NCBI GenBank assembly: GCA_902615975.1
Contig: CACMRC010000002.1
Span: forward strand, 1 to 64,000
Length of the DNA: 64,000 nt
Direction: 5' to 3'
DNA from: an uncultured Pelagibacteraceae bacterium
GTDB taxonomy: Bacteria; Pseudomonadota; Alphaproteobacteria; Pelagibacterales; Pelagibacteraceae
Shown: positions 54,835 through 62,999 of the stretch, one piece after another
Numbering within the stretch: the first letter of the stretch is position 1
How the letters are laid out: the number at the start of each line of letters is the position of its first letter
The notes under the pieces: generated by a model
Seen by the model: the letters and a program-made list of their open reading frames with translations, nothing else
Databases searched by the model: none
What the model was told of the DNA's origin: nothing
Translations under genes and position numbers: made by a program

Positions 54835-55335
54835 ATGGATGTAAATATAGCTTTATTGACTGTAACAGATACAAGAACTTTTGATAATGATAAATCGGGT
54901 GCAATCTTAGTTGAAAAAATTAAAGAAGCAAAACATCAATTAATTGATCGAAAAATTTGTAAAGACAATAAAGAAGATATTGTAAAGATTTTAAAAGAAT
55001 GGACTAATCAAAAAGATATAGACGTTATTATTACTACTGGAGGAACGGGTCTCACTGGAAGAGATATAACTCCTGAAGCAGTTAATGAAATTGCAGATAA
55101 ACATATACCTGGATTTGGAGAGGTTTTTAGAACAATAAGTCTAAAAACAGTTGGAACATCATCTATACAATCAAGAGCTTGTGCAGCTTTATCTAATGGT
55201 AAATATATATTTGCATTACCAGGATCCTCAGGCGGTGTAACTGACGCGTGGGATGGAATATTAAAGCATCAATTAGACGTTAATCATAAACCTTGTAATT
55301 TTGTAGAATTATTCCCTAGACTTAAAGAGAAATAA
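54835..55335 (+). CDS. moaB: Molybdopterin biosynthesis protein MoaB
   Basis: A 166-residue trimeric enzyme of the MoaB/Mog family that adenylylates molybdopterin (MoaB in organisms without Mog, or alongside it). It has LTVTDTRTFDNDKSG, ITTGGTGLTGRDITPEAV and a C-terminal ALPGSSGGVTDAWDGILKHQLD, all conserved. It begins the molybdenum block on the plus strand. The start is 9 bases from the divergent permease. Confidence 0.95.
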   Translation: MDVNIALLTVTDTRTFDNDKSGAILVEKIKEAKHQLIDRKICKDNKEDIVKILKEWTNQKDIDVIITTGGTGLTGRDITPEAVNEIADKHIPGFGEVFRTISLKTVGTSSIQSRACAALSNGKYIFALPGSSGGVTDAWDGILKHQLDVNHKPCNFVELFPRLKEK

Positions 55336-55581
55336 TTATTTTTGATATTTATCTTTCCATTCGGAGTAAGGCATTCCATAAACATGCTCTCTTGCATCAG
55401 GATCAGAAATTTCAATTCCTTTTTTCCCCGCTTCCTCTCTGTACCACTTAGAAAGACAGTTTCTACAAAAACCTGCAAGATTCATTAGATCTATATTTTG
55501 TACATCTTTTCTTTCTCTTAGATGAGATATAAGTCTTTCAAATGCTGCAGACTGTAATTCTTTTTTTGTATTTTCGTCCAT
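55336..55581 (-). CDS. DUF1244 family protein
   Basis: An 81-residue helical protein of the DUF1244 family, common in alphaproteobacteria. It has AFERLISHLRERKDVQNIDLM, the Cys-containing LAGFCRNCLSKWYREE, and GMPYSEWKDKYQ at the end. No function is established. It lies between moaB and coxG on the opposite strand and abuts moaB end to end; its start is 21 bases from the divergent coxG start. Confidence 0.9.
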   Translation of the reverse strand: MDENTKKELQSAAFERLISHLRERKDVQNIDLMNLAGFCRNCLSKWYREEAGKKGIEISDPDAREHVYGMPYSEWKDKYQK

Positions 55582-55602
55582 AATTTATTATATGTTTAAT
55601 TT

Positions 55603-56169
55603 ATGAAATTAACAGGATCTTATAAAATTAATTTAGAGAAAAAAAAAGTTTGGGATGCTTTAAATAATCCAGAAATACTAAAACAAGCAATCCCTGGATG
55701 TGAAGAATTTAATAAAAAATCTGATACTGAATTTTCTGCAAAAGCCACAAATAAAATTGGACCTTTTAATGCAACATTTTCTGGTAATATTGAGTTAAAA
55801 GATTTAAACCCTCCTAACAGCTACAAGATATTAGGATCTGGAAACTCTCTAGTTGGCTTTGCTTCAGGAGAAGCTGAAGTTAAACTTGAGGATACAGACA
55901 CTGGAACAAATTTAATTTATTCTGTTGAAGCACAAGTAGGTGGTAAAATTGCACAAGTAGGTTCAAGACTTATAGATATGACAGCAAAAAAAATGGCAGA
56001 TATTTTTTTTGGTAAATTTTCTGAATTAATTTCTTCTGAAAAACATGAATCAAGTGAGATAGCTGAGTACGAAAATAAAAAAGTACCTATGTCAAAAATT
56101 AATTATAGATATTTAACTGCCGCAGTACTTCTAGGAATTTTCTTAATTTATTTGATGTTTTTAAAATAA
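55603..56169 (+). CDS. coxG: CoxG-like SRPBCC-domain membrane-anchored protein
   Basis: A 188-residue protein of the CO dehydrogenase subunit G family. The SRPBCC fold (MKLTGSYKINLEKKKVWDAL, then AIPGCEEFNKKSDTEF) spans residues 1-145; a C-terminal membrane helix (about 167-186) tethers it. CoxG anchors CO dehydrogenase to the membrane and delivers electrons in characterised systems. It precedes coxSLM by 96 bases, and the gap has its own possible promoter. Confidence 0.9.
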   Translation: MKLTGSYKINLEKKKVWDALNNPEILKQAIPGCEEFNKKSDTEFSAKATNKIGPFNATFSGNIELKDLNPPNSYKILGSGNSLVGFASGEAEVKLEDTDTGTNLIYSVEAQVGGKIAQVGSRLIDMTAKKMADIFFGKFSELISSEKHESSEIAEYENKKVPMSKINYRYLTAAVLLGIFLIYLMFLK

Positions 56170-56171
56170 AT

Positions 56172-56186
56172 TCTAGTTTTACTAGA
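56172..56186. terminator. Small hairpin between coxG and coxS
   Basis: TCTAGT (56172-56177), TTT loop, ACTAGA (56181-56186) can pair as a six-base stem, followed by a T-rich GTTTAAATTT. It is weak and not GC-rich; it could be a leaky terminator or chance. Confidence 0.25.
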
Positions 56187-56201
56187 GTTTAAATTTGATA
56201 G

Positions 56202-56230
56202 TTGCCTTTACATTCCCAAAATGATTAAAT
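56202..56230 (+). promoter_or_regulatory. Possible promoter of coxSLM
   Basis: TTGCCT (56202-56207), 17 bases, TTAAAT (56225-56230). The predicted start is near 56237, 29 bases before the coxS ATG, with a strong Shine-Dalgarno (AAAGGAGAG, 56254-56262) in the leader. Confidence 0.35.
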
Positions 56231-56265
56231 CTTGATGGGTAAAGATATTAATTAAAGGAGAGATT

Positions 56266-56727
56266 ATGGGTAAAATTTCACTAGAAGTTAATGGAAGAAA
56301 AGTCGAAAAAGAGGCTTCAGATAACACTTTACTATCTACATTTTTAAGAGAGCATTTACAGTTAACAGGTACACATATTGGATGTGACACTAGTCAATGC
56401 GGAGCATGTGTAGTGCATGTTGATGGAAATTCTTTAAAAAGTTGTACGGCTTTAGCAGCTGACGTTAATGGATCAAAAGTTACAACAATTGAGGGTTTAG
56501 AAACAAATGGAAAAATGCATCCAATGCAGGAAGCGTTCAAAAAACTTCATGGCTTACAGTGTGGTTTTTGTACTCCAGGAATGGTTATGAGCGCAGTTGA
56601 CCTTTTACAAAAAAATAAAAAACCATCAGATACAGAAATTAGAGATTGGTTAGAGGGAAATATTTGTAGATGTACTGGTTATCAAAATATTGTTTCAGCA
56701 GTTAAAGAAGCAGCAACAAAAATGTAA
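56266..56727 (+). CDS. coxS: Molybdenum hydroxylase iron-sulfur subunit (CoxS-like)
   Basis: A 153-residue small subunit with two [2Fe-2S] clusters. The plant-type cluster uses Cys40, Cys45, Cys48 and Cys60 ([15 protein letters not shown]). The second lies in [13 protein letters not shown] and [12 protein letters not shown]. Together they pass electrons from the molybdenum centre to FAD. The family includes small subunits of CO dehydrogenase, xanthine, nicotinate and related hydroxylases, so the small subunit alone does not reveal the substrate. Confidence 0.96.
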   Translation: MGKISLEVNGRKVEKEASDNTLLSTFLREHLQLTGTHIGCDTSQCGACVVHVDGNSLKSCTALAADVNGSKVTTIEGLETNGKMHPMQEAFKKLHGLQCGFCTPGMVMSAVDLLQKNKKPSDTEIRDWLEGNICRCTGYQNIVSAVKEAATKM

Positions 56728-56747
56728 TTTTAAGGAGGATAAAGAAA

Positions 56748-59126
56748 ATGGCAAGTTTAGTAGGTTCTAGAGTTGAGAGAAAAGAGGATAAAAGATTTTT
56801 AACTGGTAAAGGCAGATATACAGCAGATATTAATTTAGCAAATCAAACTTACGCAATTTTTGTTAGATCACCGCACGCAAGAGCATCTATTAAAAAAATA
56901 AATATCGATAAAGCTTTAAAATCATCAGGAGTAGTAAGCATACTTACAGGCAAAGAAATAGCAGATGATAAAATTGGAGGTTTGATTGCGGGTTGGGCAA
57001 TTAGAAGTGAAGACGGTACAGAAATGAAATGTCCTGGAAACCCTCCGTTAGCTAAAGATAATGTAAATTTTGTTGGAGATCCTGTTGCAGTTGTAATTGC
57101 TGAAAGTTTAGCAGAAGCAAAAGAAGCTGCAGAAAAAGTTGAAGTTGATTACAAAGTATTAAAAGCAGTCACAAGTACTGCAGATGCTATGAATGGAGAT
57201 ACTATTCATGAAGGCATCGATAAAAATCTTTGTTTTGACTGGTTATTAGGGGATAGACAAAAAGTTAAAGAAGCATTTGATAAGGCTGATAAAGTAATTT
57301 CTATTGATATCATTAATAATAGATTAATTCCAAATGCAATGGAGCCAAGAGCATGTGTTGCTGATTACAATGCAGCATCTGAGGAGATCACTTTATATAC
57401 AACAAGTCAAAATCCACATTTATCAAGATTGATAATGTCAGCTTTTGGAAATGTAGCTCCTGAACACAAGTTAAGAGTTGTAGCTCCAGATGTTGGTGGT
57501 GGCTTTGGTTCTAAAATAAATGTCTATAACGAAGATATTGTTTGTAGCTGGGCAGCTAAAAAAATTAATAGAGCTATTAAGTGGGTTGCAGAAAGGTCAG
57601 AATCTTTTTTAACTGACATTCATGGAAGAGATCATGTTACTCATGCAGAATTAGCAGTTACTAAAGATGGAAAGTTTCTTGGTTTTAAAAATGAGACCAT
57701 AGCAAACCTTGGAGCTTATGCTCGAGTATTTGGAACAGTGACACCAACTTATTTATTTGGACCTTGCGCAACTGGGGTTTATGAAATTCCAGCAGCTTAT
57801 ACAAATGTCAAAGCTGTATATACAAATACAGCTCCAGTAGATGCTTATAGAGGAGCAGGAAGACCAGAGGCTACATATACTATTGAAAGATTAGTTGAAA
57901 AAGCATCAATGGAATTGGGAATAGATAAAACTGAACTTAGAATAAAAAACTTCCCTACGGCATTTCCTTTTAAACAAACTTTAGTTCATACAGTAGATTC
58001 TGGTGATTATGTTGCTGGAATGGAAAAGGCAAAACAGATGGCAGATTACAAAGGTTTTGAGGCAAGAAGAAAAGAGTCTGAAGCTAAAGGAAAACTTAGA
58101 GGAATTGGCGTTACCTCATATTTTGAAGCATGCGGTATTGCTCCATCAGCTGCTGTAATGTCATTAGGATGTGGTGTTGGATTATGGGAATCTGCAGAAG
58201 TTAGATTTAATCCAACTGGACAAGTGACTGTTTACACAGGTTCACATAGTCATGGACAAAGTCACCAAACAACTTTTGCTCAAATAGCAGCGGATGAATT
58301 AGGTGTTCCAATAGAAAATATAGATATCGTTCATGGCGACACAGACAAAGGAACATTCGGCATGGGAACATACGGTTCTAGATCTTTAGCTGTTGGTGGT
58401 ATTGCTATTGTAAATGCTTGTAAAAAAATAGTTGAAAAAGGTAAAAGAGTTACAGCTAAAATGTTAGAGGCAAATCCAGACGATGTTGAGTTCAAAGACG
58501 GAGAATTTATTGTTTCTAAATCAAATAAAAAGAAGACAATAGGAGAAGTAGCTTTTGCTTGTTATTTACCTGGCGTAAGAGATGAAATGAAATCTCCATT
58601 GCCCGAAGGGGATGAACCTGGTTTAAAAGAAACTTCTTTTTATGATCCTTCAAACTTTTCTTTCCCAGCAGGAACACATATTGCTGAAGTTGAGATAGAC
58701 CCTGAAACAGGACATGTTAAGCTTGAAAAATATACAGCTTGTGATGATTTTGGAAGAATTATTAATCCAATGGTTGTTGAAGGACAAGTTCATGGTGGTC
58801 TTGCTCAAGGTATAGGTCAAGCATTGTATGAAAATGCAGAGTATGATGAAACAGGTCAGTTGATGACAGGATCTTATATGGACTATACAATGCCGCGTGC
58901 AGATAATTTTCCTGAGTTTAACATTGGTTATACTTGTACGCATGCAACCACAAATCCTTTAGGTGTTAAAGGTTGTGGAGAAGCTGGAGCAATAGCAGCA
59001 CCACCTACAGTGATGAATGCTGTAATTGATGCCTTAGGCGGGCAAGAGGTTACTATGCCAGCTACAGCTGAAAAAGTGTGGAAGGCTTGTAAAAATCTAA
59101 AAAAATCTAACGCAAAAGCAGCATAG
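56748..59126 (+). CDS. coxL: Molybdenum hydroxylase large subunit, form II CoxL-like
   Basis: A 792-residue xanthine dehydrogenase-family subunit that binds the molybdenum cofactor. Motifs are RKEDKRFLTGKGRYTADIN near the start, RVVAPDVGGGFGSKI, WVAERSESFLTDIHGRDH, and the active-site loop AYRGAGR at 366-372. The catalytic base is Glu745 in GCGEAGAIAAP. True (form I) CoxL has AYRCSFR with Cys388 bound to copper; here Gly369 replaces it. So this is the form II type with an unknown substrate, perhaps an aldehyde, purine or N-heterocycle. The AAGGAGG ribosome site is strong. Confidence 0.93.
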   Translation: MASLVGSRVERKEDKRFLTGKGRYTADINLANQTYAIFVRSPHARASIKKINIDKALKSSGVVSILTGKEIADDKIGGLIAGWAIRSEDGTEMKCPGNPPLAKDNVNFVGDPVAVVIAESLAEAKEAAEKVEVDYKVLKAVTSTADAMNGDTIHEGIDKNLCFDWLLGDRQKVKEAFDKADKVISIDIINNRLIPNAMEPRACVADYNAASEEITLYTTSQNPHLSRLIMSAFGNVAPEHKLRVVAPDVGGGFGSKINVYNEDIVCSWAAKKINRAIKWVAERSESFLTDIHGRDHVTHAELAVTKDGKFLGFKNETIANLGAYARVFGTVTPTYLFGPCATGVYEIPAAYTNVKAVYTNTAPVDAYRGAGRPEATYTIERLVEKASMELGIDKTELRIKNFPTAFPFKQTLVHTVDSGDYVAGMEKAKQMADYKGFEARRKESEAKGKLRGIGVTSYFEACGIAPSAAVMSLGCGVGLWESAEVRFNPTGQVTVYTGSHSHGQSHQTTFAQIAADELGVPIENIDIVHGDTDKGTFGMGTYGSRSLAVGGIAIVNACKKIVEKGKRVTAKMLEANPDDVEFKDGEFIVSKSNKKKTIGEVAFACYLPGVRDEMKSPLPEGDEPGLKETSFYDPSNFSFPAGTHIAEVEIDPETGHVKLEKYTACDDFGRIINPMVVEGQVHGGLAQGIGQALYENAEYDETGQLMTGSYMDYTMPRADNFPEFNIGYTCTHATTNPLGVKGCGEAGAIAAPPTVMNAVIDALGGQEVTMPATAEKVWKACKNLKKSNAKAA

Positions 59127-59133
59127 GAGGTTT

Positions 59134-59919
59134 ATGAAAGATTTTAATTATCATTCAGCAAAAGATAGTAAAGAAGCATCTAAACTTGCATCATCTAGTT
59201 CTGCTTTTTTAGCAGGAGGAATGACCACTATTCCTTCAATGAAATTAGGATTAGCTACTTATAAAGATTTAATTGATATAAAAAATATTAAAAAATTAAG
59301 TGGTATTAAGGTAAGTGGGAAGTCAGTTACTATAGGAGCTGCAACTAAACATGTTGAAGTTTCAAATTCTAAAGATGTTAAAAAAGCAATTCCATCATTG
59401 TCTAGTTTGGCTGAAGGAATTGGTGATCCACAAGTAAGAAATAGAGGAACGATAGGTGGGTCAATAGCAAATAATGATCCATCAGCTGATTATCCATCTG
59501 CATGTATAGCTTTAAATGCAACAATACATACGAACGAAAGAAAAATTGAAGCGGCAAAGTTTTTTAAAGGAATGTTTGAGACAGCTTTAAAAAAGGGTGA
59601 GTTAATTGAAGCTATAGAATTTCAAATACCAGAAAAATCTAGCTATCAAAAACATCCTAATCCTGCATCTAGATATGCAATCGTTGGAGTATATGTGGCT
59701 AAACATAAAGGAGATGTAAACGTTGCAGTTACTGGTGCAAAATCATGTGTTTACAATGATAAAGAAATGTCGAAAGCTCTATCGGGTAATTTTTCCTCTT
59801 CTTCAATAGATGGAATGGATCTAGATAGTTCAGAAATGAACAATGATATGCATGCTTCTGCAGAATTTAGAGCTAGTTTAGTTGTCACTCAGGCTAAAAA
59901 AGCCGTTGATGCTTGTTAG
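59134..59919 (+). CDS. coxM: Molybdenum hydroxylase FAD-binding subunit (CoxM-like)
   Basis: A 261-residue medium subunit. FAD-binding motifs are FLAGGMTTIPSMKLGLATYKDL (split: AGGMTTIPSMKL near residue 28) and RNRGTIGGSIANNDPSADYPS near residue 108. It accepts electrons from CoxS. A little shorter than most CoxM proteins (about 280-290), mostly at the C-terminus. It begins 7 bases after coxL with an AGGAGG site that overlaps the coxL stop codon. Confidence 0.94.
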   Translation: MKDFNYHSAKDSKEASKLASSSSAFLAGGMTTIPSMKLGLATYKDLIDIKNIKKLSGIKVSGKSVTIGAATKHVEVSNSKDVKKAIPSLSSLAEGIGDPQVRNRGTIGGSIANNDPSADYPSACIALNATIHTNERKIEAAKFFKGMFETALKKGELIEAIEFQIPEKSSYQKHPNPASRYAIVGVYVAKHKGDVNVAVTGAKSCVYNDKEMSKALSGNFSSSSIDGMDLDSSEMNNDMHASAEFRASLVVTQAKKAVDAC

Positions 59920-59940
59920 TTAGAAACTATATTTTATCAG

Positions 59941-60270
59941 ATGAAAAATTCATTTGATGAGAAAATATTAGACGAAGCTAAAGATTGGATCAAAGCTAAT
60001 CAAAAAGTAGTTTTAGCAACTGTAATTCAAACATGGGGATCATCACCTAGACAAGTTGGTAGCAGGATGATTGTGAATGAAAAAGGAGATTTTTCAGGAT
60101 CAGTTTCTGGTGGATGTGTAGAATCTGCAGTTGTAAGTGAATGTCTATCATTAATTAAAGACAACAAGCCTTGTAAAAAAATAGAATTTAAAGTTTCAAA
60201 CGAAAGTGCATGGGAAGTGGGTCTAGCATGTGGAGGAGAGATAGCGGTATATATTGAGCAGATACACTAA
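59941..60270 (+). CDS. XdhC/CoxI N-terminal-domain protein
   Basis: A 109-residue protein equal to the N-terminal domain of XdhC/CoxI maturation factors. It has WGSSPRQVGSRMIVNEKGDFSGSVSGGCVESAVVSE (the SGGCVE motif near residue 59). XdhC proteins bind sulfurated molybdenum cofactor and insert it into hydroxylases. The next gene encodes the missing Rossmann half, with a one-base TAATG overlap, so the pair probably forms one functional XdhC. Confidence 0.9.
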   Translation: MKNSFDEKILDEAKDWIKANQKVVLATVIQTWGSSPRQVGSRMIVNEKGDFSGSVSGGCVESAVVSECLSLIKDNKPCKKIEFKVSNESAWEVGLACGGEIAVYIEQIH

Positions 60271-60950
60271 TGAAAATTAAAACACTTGAAGAAATATTAA
60301 AAAAAAAATCATCAAAAACTGAGTTTGCAATTCTTACAAATTTAGAAAATGGTGATAGTGAAATTTATTTACCTGGCACTTCTCCAAAAGGAGAATTTTC
60401 AAAATATGCTGATGAAATAGAAAATTTTTTTAAATCAAAAAAAAACGGCGTTATAGAAAATTCAGAGATATTTGTTGAAACTTATATAAAACCAATAAAA
60501 GTAATTATTGTTGGGGCTGTGCATATTGCACAATATTTAGTTGATTTTGCAAAAAGTTTAAATTTTGAAATTAGTATCATAGATCCAAGAGGATATTTTG
60601 CATCTGAGCAAAGATTTCCTGAAATTAAAGTTATTAACAAATGGCCAAAAGAAGCTTTTGAAGAAATTGAAACAAATTCAAGTACAGCCTTAATAGCTTT
60701 AACACATGATCCAAAAATAGATGATCCTGCTTTGCAATACGCATTAAAAAATAAATTTTATTATATTGGAGCACTTGGCAGTAAAAAAACTCACGAAAAT
60801 AGATGTCAAAGATTAGCCGAAGCTGGATTTAATAATGATGAAATTAATTCAATTCACGGACCAATTGGTATTAAGCTCGGTGGTAAATCTGCTCCGGAAA
60901 TTGCTTTATCTATTATAGCTCAATTAGTATCAGAAACTTATAAAAAGTGA
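60270..60950 (+). CDS. XdhC Rossmann-domain protein
   Basis: A 226-residue protein carrying the XdhC C-terminal Rossmann domain: VIIVGAVHIAQYLVDFAKSL near residue 77, IIDPRGYFASEQRFPE, ALTHDPKIDDPALQYAL, YIGALGSKKTHENR, and HGPIGIKLGGKSAPEIALSI. The first 70 residues are a degenerate relative of the N-terminal domain (PGTSPKGEFSKYADE), so it is a divergent full copy or partner for the previous protein. A role in molybdenum cofactor insertion is inferred. Confidence 0.9.
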   Translation: MKIKTLEEILKKKSSKTEFAILTNLENGDSEIYLPGTSPKGEFSKYADEIENFFKSKKNGVIENSEIFVETYIKPIKVIIVGAVHIAQYLVDFAKSLNFEISIIDPRGYFASEQRFPEIKVINKWPKEAFEEIETNSSTALIALTHDPKIDDPALQYALKNKFYYIGALGSKKTHENRCQRLAEAGFNNDEINSIHGPIGIKLGGKSAPEIALSIIAQLVSETYKK

Positions 60951-61522
60951 TTAAAGCAATATTACTTGCAGCTGGCCAATCAAAAAGAATGAAATCTGAA
61001 AATAAACTGATTAAGCTATATAAAAATAAACCGTTAATAAATTATTCTTTAAATGTATTAACAAAAAGTAAAGTAAATAAAATTATCCTAGTTCTTGGCC
61101 ATCAACACAAAGAAGTAAAAAAAATAATAAAAAAAAATAAAAAAATTATTTTTACCTACAACAAAAATTACAAAAAAGGGATGGCCTCTTCTATAAAAAT
61201 AGGATTAAAAAAAATATCTAAAAATGATAAGGGCTTTATTATAGCTCAGTCGGACATGCCATTTGTTAAACAATCAGATATAAATAAAATTTGTAGATCT
61301 ATAAATTCTAAAAAATTTTTAGTACATGCTTTAAAATATAAAAATAGAGTAGGTAATCCTATTGGTTTTGACAGTTCTTTAATAAAAAAATTTAAAAATA
61401 TTAAAGGTCAGTTTGGAGCAAAATTTATGGTTAAGAGGCTTAAAAATAGAACAAATTTTATTAAAACTAAGAGTATCAAATCTTTTAAAGATTTTGATAA
61501 AGCCTCAGATTTTAGAAGCTGA
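60947..61522 (+). CDS. mocA: MobA/MocA-like molybdenum cofactor nucleotidyltransferase
   Basis: A 191-residue NTP-transferase domain protein with a GTG start overlapping the upstream stop by 4 bases. It has ILLAAGQSKRM at the start, KLIKLYKNKPLINYSL, KGMASSIKIGL and QSDMPFVKQSDINKI with the metal Asp. MocA makes the molybdopterin cytosine dinucleotide used by the xanthine dehydrogenase/CO dehydrogenase family, matching the coxL neighbour. The alternative, a GTP-specific MobA, is less likely. Its end overlaps convergent msrQ by 18 bases. Confidence 0.87.
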   Translation: MIKAILLAAGQSKRMKSENKLIKLYKNKPLINYSLNVLTKSKVNKIILVLGHQHKEVKKIIKKNKKIIFTYNKNYKKGMASSIKIGLKKISKNDKGFIIAQSDMPFVKQSDINKICRSINSKKFLVHALKYKNRVGNPIGFDSSLIKKFKNIKGQFGAKFMVKRLKNRTNFIKTKSIKSFKDFDKASDFRS

Positions 61523-62086
61523 TCTTGTAATTTTTATTCTAAAAAGTAAAAGAATTACTAAAATAATTAGAAATATAAGTGGTTTGAAAAATATTGTTTT
61601 TGATAGCCAAATATAATGAAGTACGCCAAAAATCCCAATTATATAAATCAATCTATGAATTTTTTTCCAATTTTGTTTTAACAGTCTAACCATTCTCTCA
61701 GATGACGTTACAGCAAGTGGAATTAACAACAGCCAAGCTGAAAATCCTATAAAGATAAACTTTTTTTTTAAGACATCATTTATCAGTGGCTCAAAATCAA
61801 ATCTGTAATCAAGACCAACATAACTTAACATATGAATAGATGCATAAAAAAAAGTAAACAAACCAAGCATTCTTCTAAACTTGATCCACTCTAATGATTT
61901 TGTGATTTGCTTAAGTGGTGTCATAGAAAGAGTTAAAAGAATAAATATCAAAGTCCATTCTCCAAAGTGATTTATGATTCTATCAACAGGCTCTGGACCT
62001 AATTGATTAAAAATTATTTGATAAGAAATCACATAAATTGGCCAAAGAGAGAGAAAAAAAACTAGAGTTTTAGAATATCTACTCAA
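61505..62086 (-). CDS. msrQ: MsrQ (YedZ-type) heme membrane protein
   Basis: A 193-residue inner-membrane protein with six hydrophobic segments and the ferric-reductase-like pattern. It has GEWTLIFILLTLSMTPLKQI, RRMLGLFTFFYASIHMLSYVGLDY with heme His, and WKKIHRLIYIIGIFGVLHYIWL. It passes electrons from quinol to periplasmic MsrP, which repairs oxidised methionine in exported proteins. It lies 6 bases after msrP. Confidence 0.93.
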   Translation of the reverse strand: MSRYSKTLVFFLSLWPIYVISYQIIFNQLGPEPVDRIINHFGEWTLIFILLTLSMTPLKQITKSLEWIKFRRMLGLFTFFYASIHMLSYVGLDYRFDFEPLINDVLKKKFIFIGFSAWLLLIPLAVTSSERMVRLLKQNWKKIHRLIYIIGIFGVLHYIWLSKTIFFKPLIFLIILVILLLFRIKITRSASKI

Positions 62087-62092
62087 TTTAAT

Positions 62093-62998
62093 TTAGAAAT
62101 TTTTTTTTAAATCCATACCGCTATAGAGACTTGCAACTTCATCTCCATAACCATTAAACATTAAGGTCTTTACTCTAGGTGCCCAAACACCTTCGCCTAT
62201 TATTCTTTCAGTTGCTTGTGACCATCTTGGGTGATCAACATTAGGATTAACATTTGAGTAAAATCCATATTCTCTAGGTGAAGCCCACATCCATGATGAG
62301 GTAGGCATGTTTTCGACAAATTTAATTTTAACAATAGCTTTTGCACTTTTAAAACCATATTTCCATGGAATAAAAATTCTTAGTGGTGCTCCGTTTTGAT
62401 TAGGTAGTTTTTTACCATATAAACCTGTCACAACTGTTGTCAAAGGATGCATGGCTTCATCAATTCTTAAACCTTCATTGTAAGGCCAGTTTAAAACAGG
62501 GTATCTTTGACCTTTCATTTGTGCAGGGTCATATACACTTTCAAATTCAACAAATTTTGCTTTATTAGTTGGATTTACTTTTGATAGTAATTTACTTAAA
62601 GAAAAACCCATCCATGGAATAACCATAGACCAACCCTCAACACATCTTAATCGATATATTCTTTCCTCAGAAATAAACATTTCCGAGATTTCTTCCATAG
62701 ATAATTTTATTGGTTTTTCAACTTCACCCTCAATAGCTATATCCCAAGGAGTTGTTTTAAATATTTGAGAATTTCTATAAGGATCACTCTTTGATGTTCC
62801 AAACTCATAATAATTATTATAAGTCGTAATATCTTTATAACTCGTTAACTTATCTCTCTTACTTGCTAGAGATTTATTTACAAAAGGTATAGTAGACATT
62901 GCTAATGTACTTGCACCAAGACCTATAGATTTAATGAAAGATCTTCTTTTTTTATAAATATTCTCTGGTGTGATTTCTGAATTTTTAAATTTTATCAT
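62093..62998 (-). CDS. msrP: Methionine sulfoxide reductase MsrP (YedY), molybdenum-dependent
   Basis: A 301-residue periplasmic molybdoenzyme. The N-terminus has a Tat signal: KKRRSFIKSIGLGASTLAM (residues about 16-34) and an A-region cleavage site. The catalytic domain has YRLRCVEGWSMVIPW with the Mo-ligating Cys near 120, GLYGKKLPNQNGAPLRIFIPWKYGFKS (in part) and WATERIIGEG-like segments. It reduces protein-bound methionine sulfoxide with electrons from MsrQ. It ends one base before moaE in the same run. Confidence 0.95.
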   Translation of the reverse strand: MIKFKNSEITPENIYKKRRSFIKSIGLGASTLAMSTIPFVNKSLASKRDKLTSYKDITTYNNYYEFGTSKSDPYRNSQIFKTTPWDIAIEGEVEKPIKLSMEEISEMFISEERIYRLRCVEGWSMVIPWMGFSLSKLLSKVNPTNKAKFVEFESVYDPAQMKGQRYPVLNWPYNEGLRIDEAMHPLTTVVTGLYGKKLPNQNGAPLRIFIPWKYGFKSAKAIVKIKFVENMPTSSWMWASPREYGFYSNVNPNVDHPRWSQATERIIGEGVWAPRVKTLMFNGYGDEVASLYSGMDLKKNF

Positions 62999-62999
62999 T

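Noticed and set aside
56748-59126. True aerobic CO dehydrogenase
   Set aside because: The copper-binding Cys loop of form I CoxL is replaced by AYRGAGR.
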